Of a stretch of DNA of 9,566 nt, positions 1 to 6,750 are shown in pieces. Both the position numbers and the translations under genes were made by a program. The DNA is from Opitutia bacterium. Lineage in GTDB: Bacteria > Verrucomicrobiota > Verrucomicrobiae > Opitutales > UBA953. The stretch covers positions 1 to 9,566 of the forward strand of contig CANKZO010000076.1 of assembly GCA_947488485.1 (NCBI GenBank). Direction: 5' to 3'. Under the pieces are notes generated by a model, which was given only the letters and a program-made list of their open reading frames with translations, was not told where the DNA came from and made no database searches. Numbering within the stretch: position 1 is the first letter of the stretch; each line of letters opens with the position of its first letter.

Positions 1-2648
1 CGGACGGCGGCATCGGCGAGAAGCTTACGGAGGACCGCGACGCTGGTCGGCTGATCGAGGGTCTTGGCGACGGTGAAGAGCTCATCCGGACCCGGCGCAC
101 GATCCAGCTGGCCGACGAGTTCGGCGACGAGCGGAGCACCGACCTTGGGGTCGAGCGCGAGCGCGGCGAACATCCGACCTTCGGCCGGCAAGGCCTTAGC
201 CTCCTTCGAAGCGAGGAAGGCGGCGACCGCTTCTGGCTGACGCTCGAGATACATGCGCACGAGGAAGCGCTCGAAGTCGCGCTCATAGGCGGCGCCGACC
301 TTGATCGGCTTGCCGCTGCGACCCGGCGCGACGGGCCCTTCGAGGGACGGGCCGGCGAAACGCATCAGCGTGCCGAGGGCGGCGGGCCACTTGGCGGAAG
401 ACTCACCGAGGGCCTTGATGGCGGCGGAGCGGACTTCCGTGTCCGGGTCGGCGGAGAGCGCGGCGAGCGCTTCGTGATGCGGCGTCCAGGCGCCGAAGTG
501 GCGGAGGGCGTTCACGGCCTCACGGCGGATATTGCGATTGGGGTCGGCCAGCAGGCGCATGGCCAACGGCCCGATCTTACGACCGTGCTCGCCCAGCACC
601 CAGAGGGCCTGGATGCGGCGGGCGGCCGGCGCAGCGGCGTCACCGGCGATCGCGGCGAGCGTGCCTTCGAGGGCTTCGCCTTCGTTGCCACGGTCGGCCA
701 ACGTCTGCCAGGCGAGATGGGCATCGCCAGCGATCTTCGAACCGAGACGGGCGATCAGCTCCGCTGAGGAAAGCTTGGTATAGTTGGGTACGGCCGGCGG
801 GACGAAGCCCTTCGGCTTGATGCGCCAGATGCGGCCCGACTGCTTGTCGCGATCCGGGTGATTACGGGCGACCTCGTTGTGGCTAATGATCTTGTTATAC
901 CAGTCGATGACGTAGAGGCAGCCGTCGGGACCCATGGTCATGGCGATCGGACGGAAGAACGGGTCATCGCAAGTGACGAAGTCATCGAGCTTTTCTAGGC
1001 GATAGCCCGAGCCCTCGCGATGCTGGCGGATCGCGTTGACCTTCGAGGTGATCGGGTTGGCGACATACATCACGCCGTCGAAGCCCTTCGGCCAGACGCC
1101 GACGTCGGAGAGCGCGAGGCCGCTGAGACCCGATCCGCTCATCTTGAAGTCAGGAGCCTGCACGGGGAACGGCGGCTGGTAGGATTTCGCGAGGCGATCC
1201 GCGCAGCCGGGGTAGAGCGCGTATTCATGGAACGGCATCACCGGGTAGCCGTAATCGTTGGCCTCCTGAATGAATGCCTCGCCTTCACCGGTAAGGACGA
1301 GACCCCAGATATTGCAGGGGCCGACGCTCGTCGGCTCGAAATAGCTGCCGTCCGGACGGAAACGCGCCATGCGGGTGCTCGGGAAGTCGACCTGTTCGCC
1401 CTTCGCGGTGACGACCGTGCCTCGGTTGAAGGCGCCCTGCGCGAGCCAGAACCAACCCCACGGGGCGCGGGTGAACTGGTGCGGGAAAAGGTGCGAGTCC
1501 TGCACGCCGAAGCCGGTCAGCAGGACCTCGCGCTTGTCGGCCTTGCCGTCGCCGTCGGTGTCGCGAAGGAACACGACATCGTGGCCGTGCTGGACGACCG
1601 CGCCGTCCTTGTAAGGCAGGACGCCTTCAGGTATCGCCAGGCCATCGGCGAAGGCGCGCGGCTGGCGGACGCCCGCCTCGAAAGGCTTATCAAAGAGGAC
1701 GACCTTGTCGCGGGCCTTGGACTTATAAAGGGCCTCGGCGGCGGCGGGGTTCTCGTTGGCGTCGACCGGGTATTCCAACGCGGTGCTGGACCACGCCCTG
1801 CCCTGCTGGTCGAAGATCAGCATGATGAATTTACCGAAGTCGGCGGACTCCTTGGCGAAGAGCTCGATCTCGAAGCCTTCGGGTAGCTTGAACAGTTTCT
1901 GCTGCTCCTCCGCAGTGCGGCGCACGCCCTGCACATCGTTGTAGCTCGTGTCCTTGCGGGGAGCGGCCGCCTTGGCGGGCTCCGGCTTCTTCACGGTGGG
2001 CTTCACCTTGTCCCAGGTGAGCGCGCCTGGCGTGGGCGGCAGTTCTTCGATCGTGATGTCCTTAGCCTGAATCACCGCCATACCACCCGAGTGGATCTGG
2101 ATGCCGATCTTGCCGTCGGCGGCGATGTTCGGCTCGGTCTCGAGGTAATCCAGCGCCGGGACGCCGTTGACCCAGCTGCGGATACGATTGCCCTCGGCGA
2201 GGATGCGATACTCGTTCCACTCGCCTTCCTTGACGGCGGCGAGGACCGCGGCGGCGTCCTTGGATTCGGCGATGACCTTGTTACGACGGCTCTCGTCGTA
2301 GATCTTGCCATACCAGCCCTTACCGTAGTCGACCTGATAGCCGCTCATCTCAGAGCTGTTCGGTACGCGGACGCTGCGCATCTGGATGCCGCTGTTGACG
2401 AAACCCGTGCCGGTGAGGCGGAGCTTCACGCGCAGGTCGAAGTTCTGATAGGACTTCTCAGTCGCGAGGAAGAAGTTCTTCGGGACCTTGACCGTCGAGG
2501 AACCGCCGCGGATCTCGCCGTCCTCGACGCGCCACCAGGCGGCGTCGCCTTCCCAGCCCGCGAGGGACTTGCCGTCGAAGATCGGCACGGGGGCGGCATG
2601 GGCGGAAAGGGCGGAAAGGGCGAAGAGCAGAGCCAGGAGACAACGCAT
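1..2648 (-). CDS. Exported DUF1080 / PVC-type beta-propeller dehydrogenase / HEAT-repeat fusion protein (3' end cut by window edge)
   Basis: I translated 882 uninterrupted codons from the ATG at 2648 to the left edge; the C-terminus lies outside. Residues 1-18 are a signal peptide (hydrophobic LLALLFALSALSAHA), so the protein is exported. Residues 19-203 match DUF1080 / 3-keto-disaccharide hydrolase (PF06439): IFDGKSLAGW at 23-32, SGIQMR at 86-91, GYQVDYG at 103-109, EWNEYRI at 143-149 and GKIGIQIHSG at 179-188. A Pro/Lys/Ala linker spans about 204-235. Residues about 245-615 resemble the PVC propeller called 'membrane-bound dehydrogenase' (TIGR02604). It has an EF-hand-like DTDGDGKADK loop at 363-372, GPDGCLYVIDWYNKIISHNE at 573-592 and GRIWRI at 605-610. 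Residues about 625-882 are helical HEAT-like repeats (NIRREAVNALRHFG, EVRSAAIKALGES). Family members often end in a CxxCH cytochrome c domain, which would lie beyond the edge. The function is inferred: oxidation and cleavage of sugars in the cell envelope. The architecture is confident; the substrate is unknown. Confidence 0.9.
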   Translation of the reverse strand, partial: MRCLLALLFALSALSAHAAPVPIFDGKSLAGWEGDAAWWRVEDGEIRGGSSTVKVPKNFFLATEKSYQNFDLRVKLRLTGTGFVNSGIQMRSVRVPNSSEMSGYQVDYGKGWYGKIYDESRRNKVIAESKDAAAVLAAVKEGEWNEYRILAEGNRIRSWVNGVPALDYLETEPNIAADGKIGIQIHSGGMAVIQAKDITIEELPPTPGALTWDKVKPTVKKPEPAKAAAPRKDTSYNDVQGVRRTAEEQQKLFKLPEGFEIELFAKESADFGKFIMLIFDQQGRAWSSTALEYPVDANENPAAAEALYKSKARDKVVLFDKPFEAGVRQPRAFADGLAIPEGVLPYKDGAVVQHGHDVVFLRDTDGDGKADKREVLLTGFGVQDSHLFPHQFTRAPWGWFWLAQGAFNRGTVVTAKGEQVDFPSTRMARFRPDGSYFEPTSVGPCNIWGLVLTGEGEAFIQEANDYGYPVMPFHEYALYPGCADRLAKSYQPPFPVQAPDFKMSGSGLSGLALSDVGVWPKGFDGVMYVANPITSKVNAIRQHREGSGYRLEKLDDFVTCDDPFFRPIAMTMGPDGCLYVIDWYNKIISHNEVARNHPDRDKQSGRIWRIKPKGFVPPAVPNYTKLSSAELIARLGSKIAGDAHLAWQTLADRGNEGEALEGTLAAIAGDAAAPAARRIQALWVLGEHGRKIGPLAMRLLADPNRNIRREAVNALRHFGAWTPHHEALAALSADPDTEVRSAAIKALGESSAKWPAALGTLMRFAGPSLEGPVAPGRSGKPIKVGAAYERDFERFLVRMYLERQPEAVAAFLASKEAKALPAEGRMFAALALDPKVGAPLVAELVGQLDRAPGPDELFTVAKTLDQPTSVAVLRKLLADAAV

Positions 2649-2654
2649 GGTGAA

Positions 2655-2665
2655 GGGGGTTAGGG
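2655..2665 (-). repeat. C-rich leader motif CCCTAACCCCC, copy 1
   Basis: The 11-base string reads CCCTAACCCCC on the minus strand and ends 6 bases before the fusion gene's ATG. An identical copy lies directly in front of the symporter ATG (6698-6688). It may belong to the transcription start region or mRNA leader. The identity and position are visible; the function is unknown. Confidence 0.4.
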
Positions 2666-2667
2666 AG

Positions 2668-2695
2668 AAACTAGCCGACGGCCGGCCGGCCACAA
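2668..2695 (-). promoter_or_regulatory. Weak sigma70-like promoter candidate for the fusion gene
   Basis: The -35 box TTGTGG (2695-2690) and -10 box TAGTTT (2673-2668) are 16 bases apart, and each matches consensus at three of six positions. Transcription would start around 2662, giving a leader of roughly 14 bases before the ATG at 2648. The spacer is mostly a GC palindrome, which would be an unusual promoter spacer or an operator site. This is a reading by eye only. Confidence 0.25.
2680..2691. repeat. 12-base perfect palindrome GGCCGGCCGGCC
   Basis: The sequence reads identically on both strands and is also three tandem GGCC units. It sits in the divergent spacer, between the candidate -35 and -10 boxes of the minus-strand gene. 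It could be a protein-binding site. In DNA this GC-rich it could equally be chance, because CCGG/GGCC strings are common throughout the window. Confidence 0.4.
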
Positions 2696-2796
2696 CCTTA
2701 CGCGTCATCTTGGCATGCAACCCGACCACCCTCAAAAGCACATTTCGCCCGCACCCCACGCTTGCGTCCGCAGGCCTTACCGCCTGTCTTCTGGGC

Positions 2797-3342
2797 ATGT
2801 CCTCCGTTCATAACCTCGTCCGCGACTGCGCCTCGACCCTGATCCCCGCCGGGGATGTCGTCGTGCTGGAAAAAGGCACGGAAGTCACCGTCACCCAGGC
2901 CCTCGGCGGCTCGGTCACCGTCCGCACCCCGATGGGCCTCTTCCGCATCGCCCCGGCCGACATCGAAGCCCTCGGCGCCGACGCCGTCAGCCAATACGGC
3001 AAGAAGGACGAAGCCATCATCAGTGGCCCCGTGAACCAGGAAGCCCTCTGGGAAGCGCTCAAGGGCTGCTTCGACCCGGAGATTCCGGTCAACATCGTGG
3101 ACCTTGGCCTGATCTATCACCTCGAACTCACCCCCGGCGAACGCGGTGGCCAGAAGGTCGCCGCCAAGATGACGCTCACCGCCCAAGGTTGCGGCATGGG
3201 GCCCGTCATCGCCGCCGACGCGAAGTCCAAGATGGAAGCCCTGCCCGGCGTCGAGTCCGCCGAAGTCGAGATCGTCTGGGACCCGGTCTGGAATCCGCGG
3301 ATGATCTCCGAAGCCGGCCGCAAGCAGCTCGGCCTCGAGTGA
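2797..3342 (+). CDS. sufT: SufT-type Fe-S cluster assembly protein (DUF59/MIP18 family)
   Basis: This 181-residue cytosolic protein has the usual length of the long SufT family (TIGR03406). SufT helps mature or deliver Fe-S clusters, and it is often encoded with suf genes, which are absent here. Residues 1-60 are the family's N-terminal extension: LVRDC at 7-11, then KGTEVTVTQALGG at 26-38 and GLFRI at 47-51. Residues about 80-181 are the DUF59 domain: CFDPEIPVNIVDLGLIY at 91-107 with Cys91 just before the DPEIP motif, MTLTAQGCGMG at 125-135 with Cys132, and IVWDPVWNPRMISEAG at 159-174. The ATG at 2797 was chosen because the family signature begins within seven residues. The reading frame stays open upstream to 2488, but that stretch lies mostly in the divergent gene. 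No clear ribosome binding site is visible. The stop overlaps the hemW start by one base, so the two are probably co-translated. The family call is very secure. Confidence 0.93.
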   Translation: MSSVHNLVRDCASTLIPAGDVVVLEKGTEVTVTQALGGSVTVRTPMGLFRIAPADIEALGADAVSQYGKKDEAIISGPVNQEALWEALKGCFDPEIPVNIVDLGLIYHLELTPGERGGQKVAAKMTLTAQGCGMGPVIAADAKSKMEALPGVESAEVEIVWDPVWNPRMISEAGRKQLGLE

Positions 3343-3344
3343 TG
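3340..3344 (+). promoter_or_regulatory. TGATG stop/start overlap, sufT-hemW
   Basis: The TGA stop of sufT shares its last base with the ATG of hemW. No Shine-Dalgarno sequence precedes it. This arrangement commonly supports re-initiation, so hemW translation is probably coupled to sufT. Confidence 0.75.
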
Positions 3345-4481
3345 TCCGCGCCCGTCCAGTCCGCGACGGCCCTCTACCTGCACGTCCCGTTCTGCGCGTC
3401 GTCGTGCGACTTCTGCTCGTTCTACCAGGAGCAGCCCAAGCGCGGCGAGATCGACCGCTACCTCGCCGCGATCGAACGCGAGATGGAGCTCCACCCGCCG
3501 GGCCGCGTCGAGACCGCCTTCTGGGGCGGCGGCACGCCGGGACTCCTGCCGGCTGATGACCTGCGTCGCCTAGGCCATGCGATGACCAAGGCCGCCGGCC
3601 GCCCTGGCGAATGGACCGTCGAGCTCGCGCCTTCTTCGGTGCGCGCCGACAAGCTCGCCGCGCTCAAGGAGATCGGTGTCACCCGCGTGTCGATGGGCGT
3701 ACAGAGCTTCGACGACGTCACGCTCGACGCGCTCGGCCGCCGTCACTCGCCCAAGCAGATCATGGAAGCCTGGGAGCTCATCGAGGCCGCCGGCTTCGCC
3801 TCGCGTAATCTCGACCTCATCTTCGCGATTCCCGGACAGGACGAGAAGCGCTGGACCGATGACCTCTGCCGGGCGATGGAGCTCAAGCCCGACCACCTCT
3901 CGACCTATTGCCTGACCTTCGAGGAGGACACCGCGATGTTCGTGAAGCTCTCGCAGGGCAAGGTGAAGATCGACCGCGAACTCGAAGCCTTCCTCTACCG
4001 GCGCACTTGGGAGACGCTCGCCGAAAACGGCTACGCGCAGTACGAGACCTCGAACTTCGCCCAACCCGGCCATGCCTGCCGGCACAACCTCATCACTTGG
4101 GAGATGGGCTCCTGGATCGGCTACGGCCCTTCGGCGGCCTCACAGTGGGGACACGTCCGCTGGACGAACCCGGCGAATCTCGACCAATGGGTCAAAGGCA
4201 TCGAAGCCGGTCAGCCCGTGCGCGAGCAGGCGAAGGCGCTCAGCGCGCGCGACCTGCTCTGCGACGCCCTGGTCTTCGGTCTGCGTCTGAACGAAGGCGT
4301 CGACCCCTTCGCGCTCGCCGAGCGCTTCGAGACCCCGCTGCCGCAAGGCGTCCGCGAACTCTTCGCCGACCTCATCGAGGAGGAGATCATGGAACTGGCC
4401 GGCAACCGCTTCCGCCTGAACGGCGAAGGCCGCCTGCGCGCGGATGCCGTCGGCGTCGCCGTGCTCGAGAAATTCGACTGA
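3342..4481 (+). CDS. hemW: HemW-type radical SAM heme chaperone (HemN-like)
   Basis: The 379-residue protein is a typical HemW length. Residues 9-27 hold TALYLHVPF followed by the radical-SAM cluster motif Cys18-x3-Cys22-x2-Cys25-Ser-Phe. The Phe after the third Cys fits HemW; true coproporphyrinogen dehydrogenase HemN has a further Cys in that place. Other HemW/HemN signatures are WGGGTPGLLP (61-70), SMGVQSFDD (117-125) with LGRRH (131-135), NLDLIFAIPGQ (156-166) and YETSNFAQPGHACRHN (234-249). The C-terminal part (about 300-379) is the small HemW-specific domain. Established role: HemW binds a [4Fe-4S] cluster, S-adenosylmethionine and heme, and is implicated in inserting heme into respiratory enzymes. 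One oddity: the family motif HNxxYW reads HNLITW here (248-253), with Thr in place of Tyr. The ATG overlaps the sufT stop; the frame is open further upstream, inside sufT, but homology starts at this ATG. Confidence 0.91.
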   Translation: MSAPVQSATALYLHVPFCASSCDFCSFYQEQPKRGEIDRYLAAIEREMELHPPGRVETAFWGGGTPGLLPADDLRRLGHAMTKAAGRPGEWTVELAPSSVRADKLAALKEIGVTRVSMGVQSFDDVTLDALGRRHSPKQIMEAWELIEAAGFASRNLDLIFAIPGQDEKRWTDDLCRAMELKPDHLSTYCLTFEEDTAMFVKLSQGKVKIDRELEAFLYRRTWETLAENGYAQYETSNFAQPGHACRHNLITWEMGSWIGYGPSAASQWGHVRWTNPANLDQWVKGIEAGQPVREQAKALSARDLLCDALVFGLRLNEGVDPFALAERFETPLPQGVRELFADLIEEEIMELAGNRFRLNGEGRLRADAVGVAVLEKFD

Positions 4482-4483
4482 TG
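4479..4483 (+). promoter_or_regulatory. TGATG stop/start overlap, hemW-transporter
   Basis: The TGA stop of hemW shares its last base with the ATG of the following transporter, the same arrangement as at the sufT-hemW junction. It indicates a single three-gene transcript with coupled translation. Confidence 0.75.
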
Positions 4484-5371
4484 GACTACGCCCTCGGAGC
4501 CGCCTTCTTCTACGCCTGGTCCGTGACCTGCGCCCGGCGTAGCTCCGCGCACCATGGGCCGGACCTCGCGAACCTCGGACGCCTACTCGTCGCGATCGTC
4601 ATCGTCGGCCTCTTCGTCGCCTTCAGCGGTCGTCATCCGTTCAGCGCCGGCTGGGGCTGGCTCCTGCTCGGCGGCGTGCTCGGCCTCGGCGTCGGCGACA
4701 TCGCGCTCTTCCACGCGCTACCTCGGATCGGCGTCGGACTGACGATGCTACTGACGCAGTGCCTCGCCGCCCCGATCGCTCTGTTCCTCGAATACGAGAT
4801 CCTCGGCCTTTCTCCGAACGGCCCGCAGTTGCTCTCCGCGCTGGTCATCCTCGCCGGCGTCGGCGTGGCACTCGGCGCCCCCGCCGAAGGCGACCCGGCG
4901 GACCGCCGCGCCGGCGTCTGGCTGGGCGTGCTGTCGGCCTTTGGTCAAGCCTGCGGCGCCGTGGGCACACCGATGGCTAAAGCAGCCTGCGACGCGGTCG
5001 GTGAGACCATTCCCGACGGCTTCGCTCAGGGCTTCGTCCGCCTGCTGGGCGGCGTGCCGATCGTGCTGCTCTTCGTGTTCTGGACCGCCCGCAAGGACGG
5101 CCTCCTCGCCAAACTAACCCGGCCCTACGCTTGGCGCACCGCGCCGATCTGGATGTTCATGAACGGCCTCGCGGGCCCTGCCCTCGGCGTGGCGTGCTAC
5201 CAATGGGCGCTCACCAAGCATGATGCCGCGCTCGTGCTCAGCGTGGTCGCGTTGACTCCCCTGATCGGACTCGTGATGCAGTGGGCCGTCGAAGGACAGC
5301 GTCCGTCGTGGCGCCTCTGGCTCGGCGGCGCGATCGCCATCGTCGGCGTCGTCCTGCTACGCCAGCTCTAA
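4481..5371 (+). CDS. EamA/DMT-superfamily membrane transporter
   Basis: The 296-residue hydrophobic protein has about ten predicted membrane segments, at roughly 3-20, 33-49, 57-79, 84-103, 114-132, 144-162, 183-201, 221-240, 247-268 and 278-294. They form two five-helix halves, the duplicated EamA layout of the drug/metabolite transporter superfamily. GVGDIALFHALPRIGVG (70-86) and the segment after it, through LEYEILG (103-109), resemble the end of an EamA repeat. The second half repeats this pattern at YQWALTKHDAALVLSV (240-255). Members export or import amino acids, nucleosides or other metabolites; the substrate cannot be read here. A polar loop (about 133-143, GAPAEGDPADR) separates the halves. 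It is the third gene of the sufT-hemW operon, but a role in Fe-S or heme metabolism is not implied by sequence. Its TAA stop overlaps the stop of the convergent symporter gene. Confidence 0.87.
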   Translation: MDYALGAAFFYAWSVTCARRSSAHHGPDLANLGRLLVAIVIVGLFVAFSGRHPFSAGWGWLLLGGVLGLGVGDIALFHALPRIGVGLTMLLTQCLAAPIALFLEYEILGLSPNGPQLLSALVILAGVGVALGAPAEGDPADRRAGVWLGVLSAFGQACGAVGTPMAKAACDAVGETIPDGFAQGFVRLLGGVPIVLLFVFWTARKDGLLAKLTRPYAWRTAPIWMFMNGLAGPALGVACYQWALTKHDAALVLSVVALTPLIGLVMQWAVEGQRPSWRLWLGGAIAIVGVVLLRQL

Positions 5372-6687
5372 GCCGAGGTCGCGTCGGTCTTCCGCTCCTG
5401 GGCGTCGACCACGACGGTCGTGACCAGATCCGAGCCGACGTTTGTCATCGAGCGGGCCATGTCGAGGACCCGGTCCACGCCGAGCACGATGCCGATGCCC
5501 TCAGGCGGAATACCGAAGGTCACCAGCAAGCCGGCGATGAGCGGCAGCGAACCTCCGGGAATGCCGGCGACGGCCACGGCGCTCAGCACCGAGAGGAAGA
5601 GCAAGGTCAGCTGCTGCCCGACGGAAAGGTCCACGCCGAAGACCTGCGCGACGAAGAGCACCACGCAGCCTTCATACAGGGCAGTGCCGCTCATGTTCAT
5701 CGTCGTGCCGAGCGGCAGGACGAAGCCGGCCACGCTCGGCTTGAGCCCGAGAGTGTCCTTGGAACACTCCAAGGCGGCCGGGAGCGTCGCATTGCTCGAG
5801 CTCGTCGAGAAGGCGGTGATGAGTACGCCGCGGATATCGCGAAAGAACGCCAGGGGCTTGCGATCGGTCCAGAGGCGTAGCCAGAGCGACATCGTGCCGA
5901 AGAGATGGAGGAGCATCACCGCCAGGCAGCCGAGGGCGAAGACTCCGAGGGCGATCAGGATATCCAGGCCGACCTTGACGATGACGCCGTAAATCATGAG
6001 CGGTACGGCGAAGGGAGCGAGCCGCAGGGCGAGGCGGACGATGCCCGTCATGAGTTCCGAGACGAGGTCGAGGGCCGAGAGCAGCTGCTGACGCTTGGCC
6101 TCGGCGAGCTGGGTGCCGACGACGCCGACGAGCAACGCGAAGAGGATGAGCGGCAGGATGTCACCGATCGTGCCGTTGGTATGGCCGACGACGGCCCCGA
6201 AGAGGTTCTTCGGCATGAACATCTCGACGATGCCGGCCAAGGAGAGCGACGGGGTGGCCGCCGAGACGGCCACGTGCTTCTGCGCGGCGCCGCCGAACTC
6301 CTGCATGAGCATGGCCTTCGCGCTGGCGTCGAGATGATCGCCGGGACGGAGCACGTTCATCATCAGCAGCCCCAGGCCGACGGCGATGGCCATGTTGAGG
6401 AAAAAGAGCGCGAACGTCCGACCCGCGAGCGGACCCAGCCGATCGAGACGGCCGAGCTGAGCGACGCCGGCGGCGAGCGAGGCGAACACCAGCGGGATCA
6501 CCACGAAGAACAACAGACGGAGGAAGACCTGTCCCAGCGGGTCGAAGACATTCGTCGAGACCTTCCGCATGAACTCCAGCGACGCGGGTGAATACTGTCC
6601 GAGCCCGAGGGTGGCCAGGCCGGCGACGACGCCGAAGAGCAGTCCGTAGAGGATACGGTTGGCAAGGGGACGATTGGTTTCGGCCAT
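5368..6687 (-). CDS. Dicarboxylate/amino-acid:cation symporter (DAACS/SDF family, GltPh-like)
   Basis: The 439-residue inner-membrane protein is of usual family length (PF00375). N-terminal helices include RLLFFVVIPLVFASL at 57-71. The transport core is recognisable: hairpin HP1 STSSSNATLP (294-303), helix 7 NMSGTALYE (331-339), hairpin HP2 AGIPGGSLPLIAG (374-386) and helix 8 GVDRVLDMARSMTNVGSDL (403-421). By my alignment to GltPh, the substrate and sodium-1 residues are kept: Asp405, Asp409, Arg412, Asn416 and Asp420. The conserved Arg412 favours an acidic substrate such as glutamate, aspartate or a C4-dicarboxylate. The odd point is NMSGT instead of NMDGT (Ser333), plus changed helix-3 residues; see the findings. 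The ATG at 6687 follows a C-rich leader with no Shine-Dalgarno sequence. The gene is transcribed alone, away from the DUF1080 gene, and its stop overlaps that of the upstream-facing transporter. Confidence 0.92.
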   Translation of the reverse strand: MAETNRPLANRILYGLLFGVVAGLATLGLGQYSPASLEFMRKVSTNVFDPLGQVFLRLLFFVVIPLVFASLAAGVAQLGRLDRLGPLAGRTFALFFLNMAIAVGLGLLMMNVLRPGDHLDASAKAMLMQEFGGAAQKHVAVSAATPSLSLAGIVEMFMPKNLFGAVVGHTNGTIGDILPLILFALLVGVVGTQLAEAKRQQLLSALDLVSELMTGIVRLALRLAPFAVPLMIYGVIVKVGLDILIALGVFALGCLAVMLLHLFGTMSLWLRLWTDRKPLAFFRDIRGVLITAFSTSSSNATLPAALECSKDTLGLKPSVAGFVLPLGTTMNMSGTALYEGCVVLFVAQVFGVDLSVGQQLTLLFLSVLSAVAVAGIPGGSLPLIAGLLVTFGIPPEGIGIVLGVDRVLDMARSMTNVGSDLVTTVVVDAQERKTDATSA

Positions 6688-6698
6688 GGGGGTTAGGG
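6688..6698 (-). repeat. C-rich leader motif CCCTAACCCCC, copy 2
   Basis: This 11-base string is identical to the one at 2655-2665 and directly abuts the symporter ATG on the minus strand. It occupies the position where a ribosome binding site would normally be, but it does not resemble one. Confidence 0.4.
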
Positions 6699-6750
6699 TT
6701 ATCTTTAGGAGCGACTGCGGCTGGCTTCCACTTTAAACAAACCGCGCCCC
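6688..6750. promoter_or_regulatory. Divergent promoter region between symporter and DUF1080 gene
   Basis: These 63 bases carry the start signals for both flanking genes. An AT-rich island TTTAAACAAA (6732-6741) stands out in GC-rich surroundings and could be the -10 region of the plus-strand gene, leaving a leader of about 7 bases. On the minus strand, TAAAGATAAC (6707-6698) is the likely -10 region for the symporter, again with only a few leader bases before the ATG. No convincing -35 boxes were found, and no Shine-Dalgarno sequence on either side. The short shared spacer makes co-regulation possible. Confidence 0.45.

Larger units (their letters stand above)
2649..2796. promoter_or_regulatory. 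Divergent intergenic region between the propeller gene and the sufT operon
   Basis: These 148 bases must hold the start signals for both the minus-strand fusion gene and the plus-strand sufT-hemW-transporter operon. On the minus strand a weak sigma70-like pair can be read: TTGTGG (2695-2690), a 16-base gap, then TAGTTT (2673-2668). A perfect GGCCGGCCGGCC palindrome lies in that gap at 2680-2691. A CCCTAACCCCC leader motif follows at 2665-2655. For the plus strand, TTGGCA (2710-2715) followed by TCAAAA (2732-2737) is a poor candidate. Neither start codon has a clear Shine-Dalgarno sequence. The role of the region follows from gene orientation; the exact boxes are guesses. Confidence 0.45.

Noticed and set aside
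1533..1562. EF-hand-like DTDGDGKADK loop as a dockerin or separate calcium domain
   Set aside because: The loop is single and occurs at this place in many PVC-type propellers, so I treat it as part of that domain.
1020..1886. 288-codon plus-strand open frame
   Set aside because: It lies wholly inside the minus-strand propeller gene, whose translation shows conserved motifs. No domain is recognisable in the antisense frame.
2488..2796. In-frame N-terminal extension of sufT
   Set aside because: It overlaps the start of the divergent fusion gene and the promoter region, and the SufT family signature begins just after the ATG at 2797.
3908..4480. In-frame upstream extension of the DMT transporter inside hemW
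   Set aside because: The extension is Arg/Pro-rich out-of-frame hemW sequence. The membrane protein begins properly at the ATG overlapping the hemW stop.
5905..6591. 228-codon plus-strand open frame, Glu/Arg/His-rich
   Set aside because: It is antisense to the symporter. The low-complexity charged composition reflects the complement of hydrophobic membrane codons.
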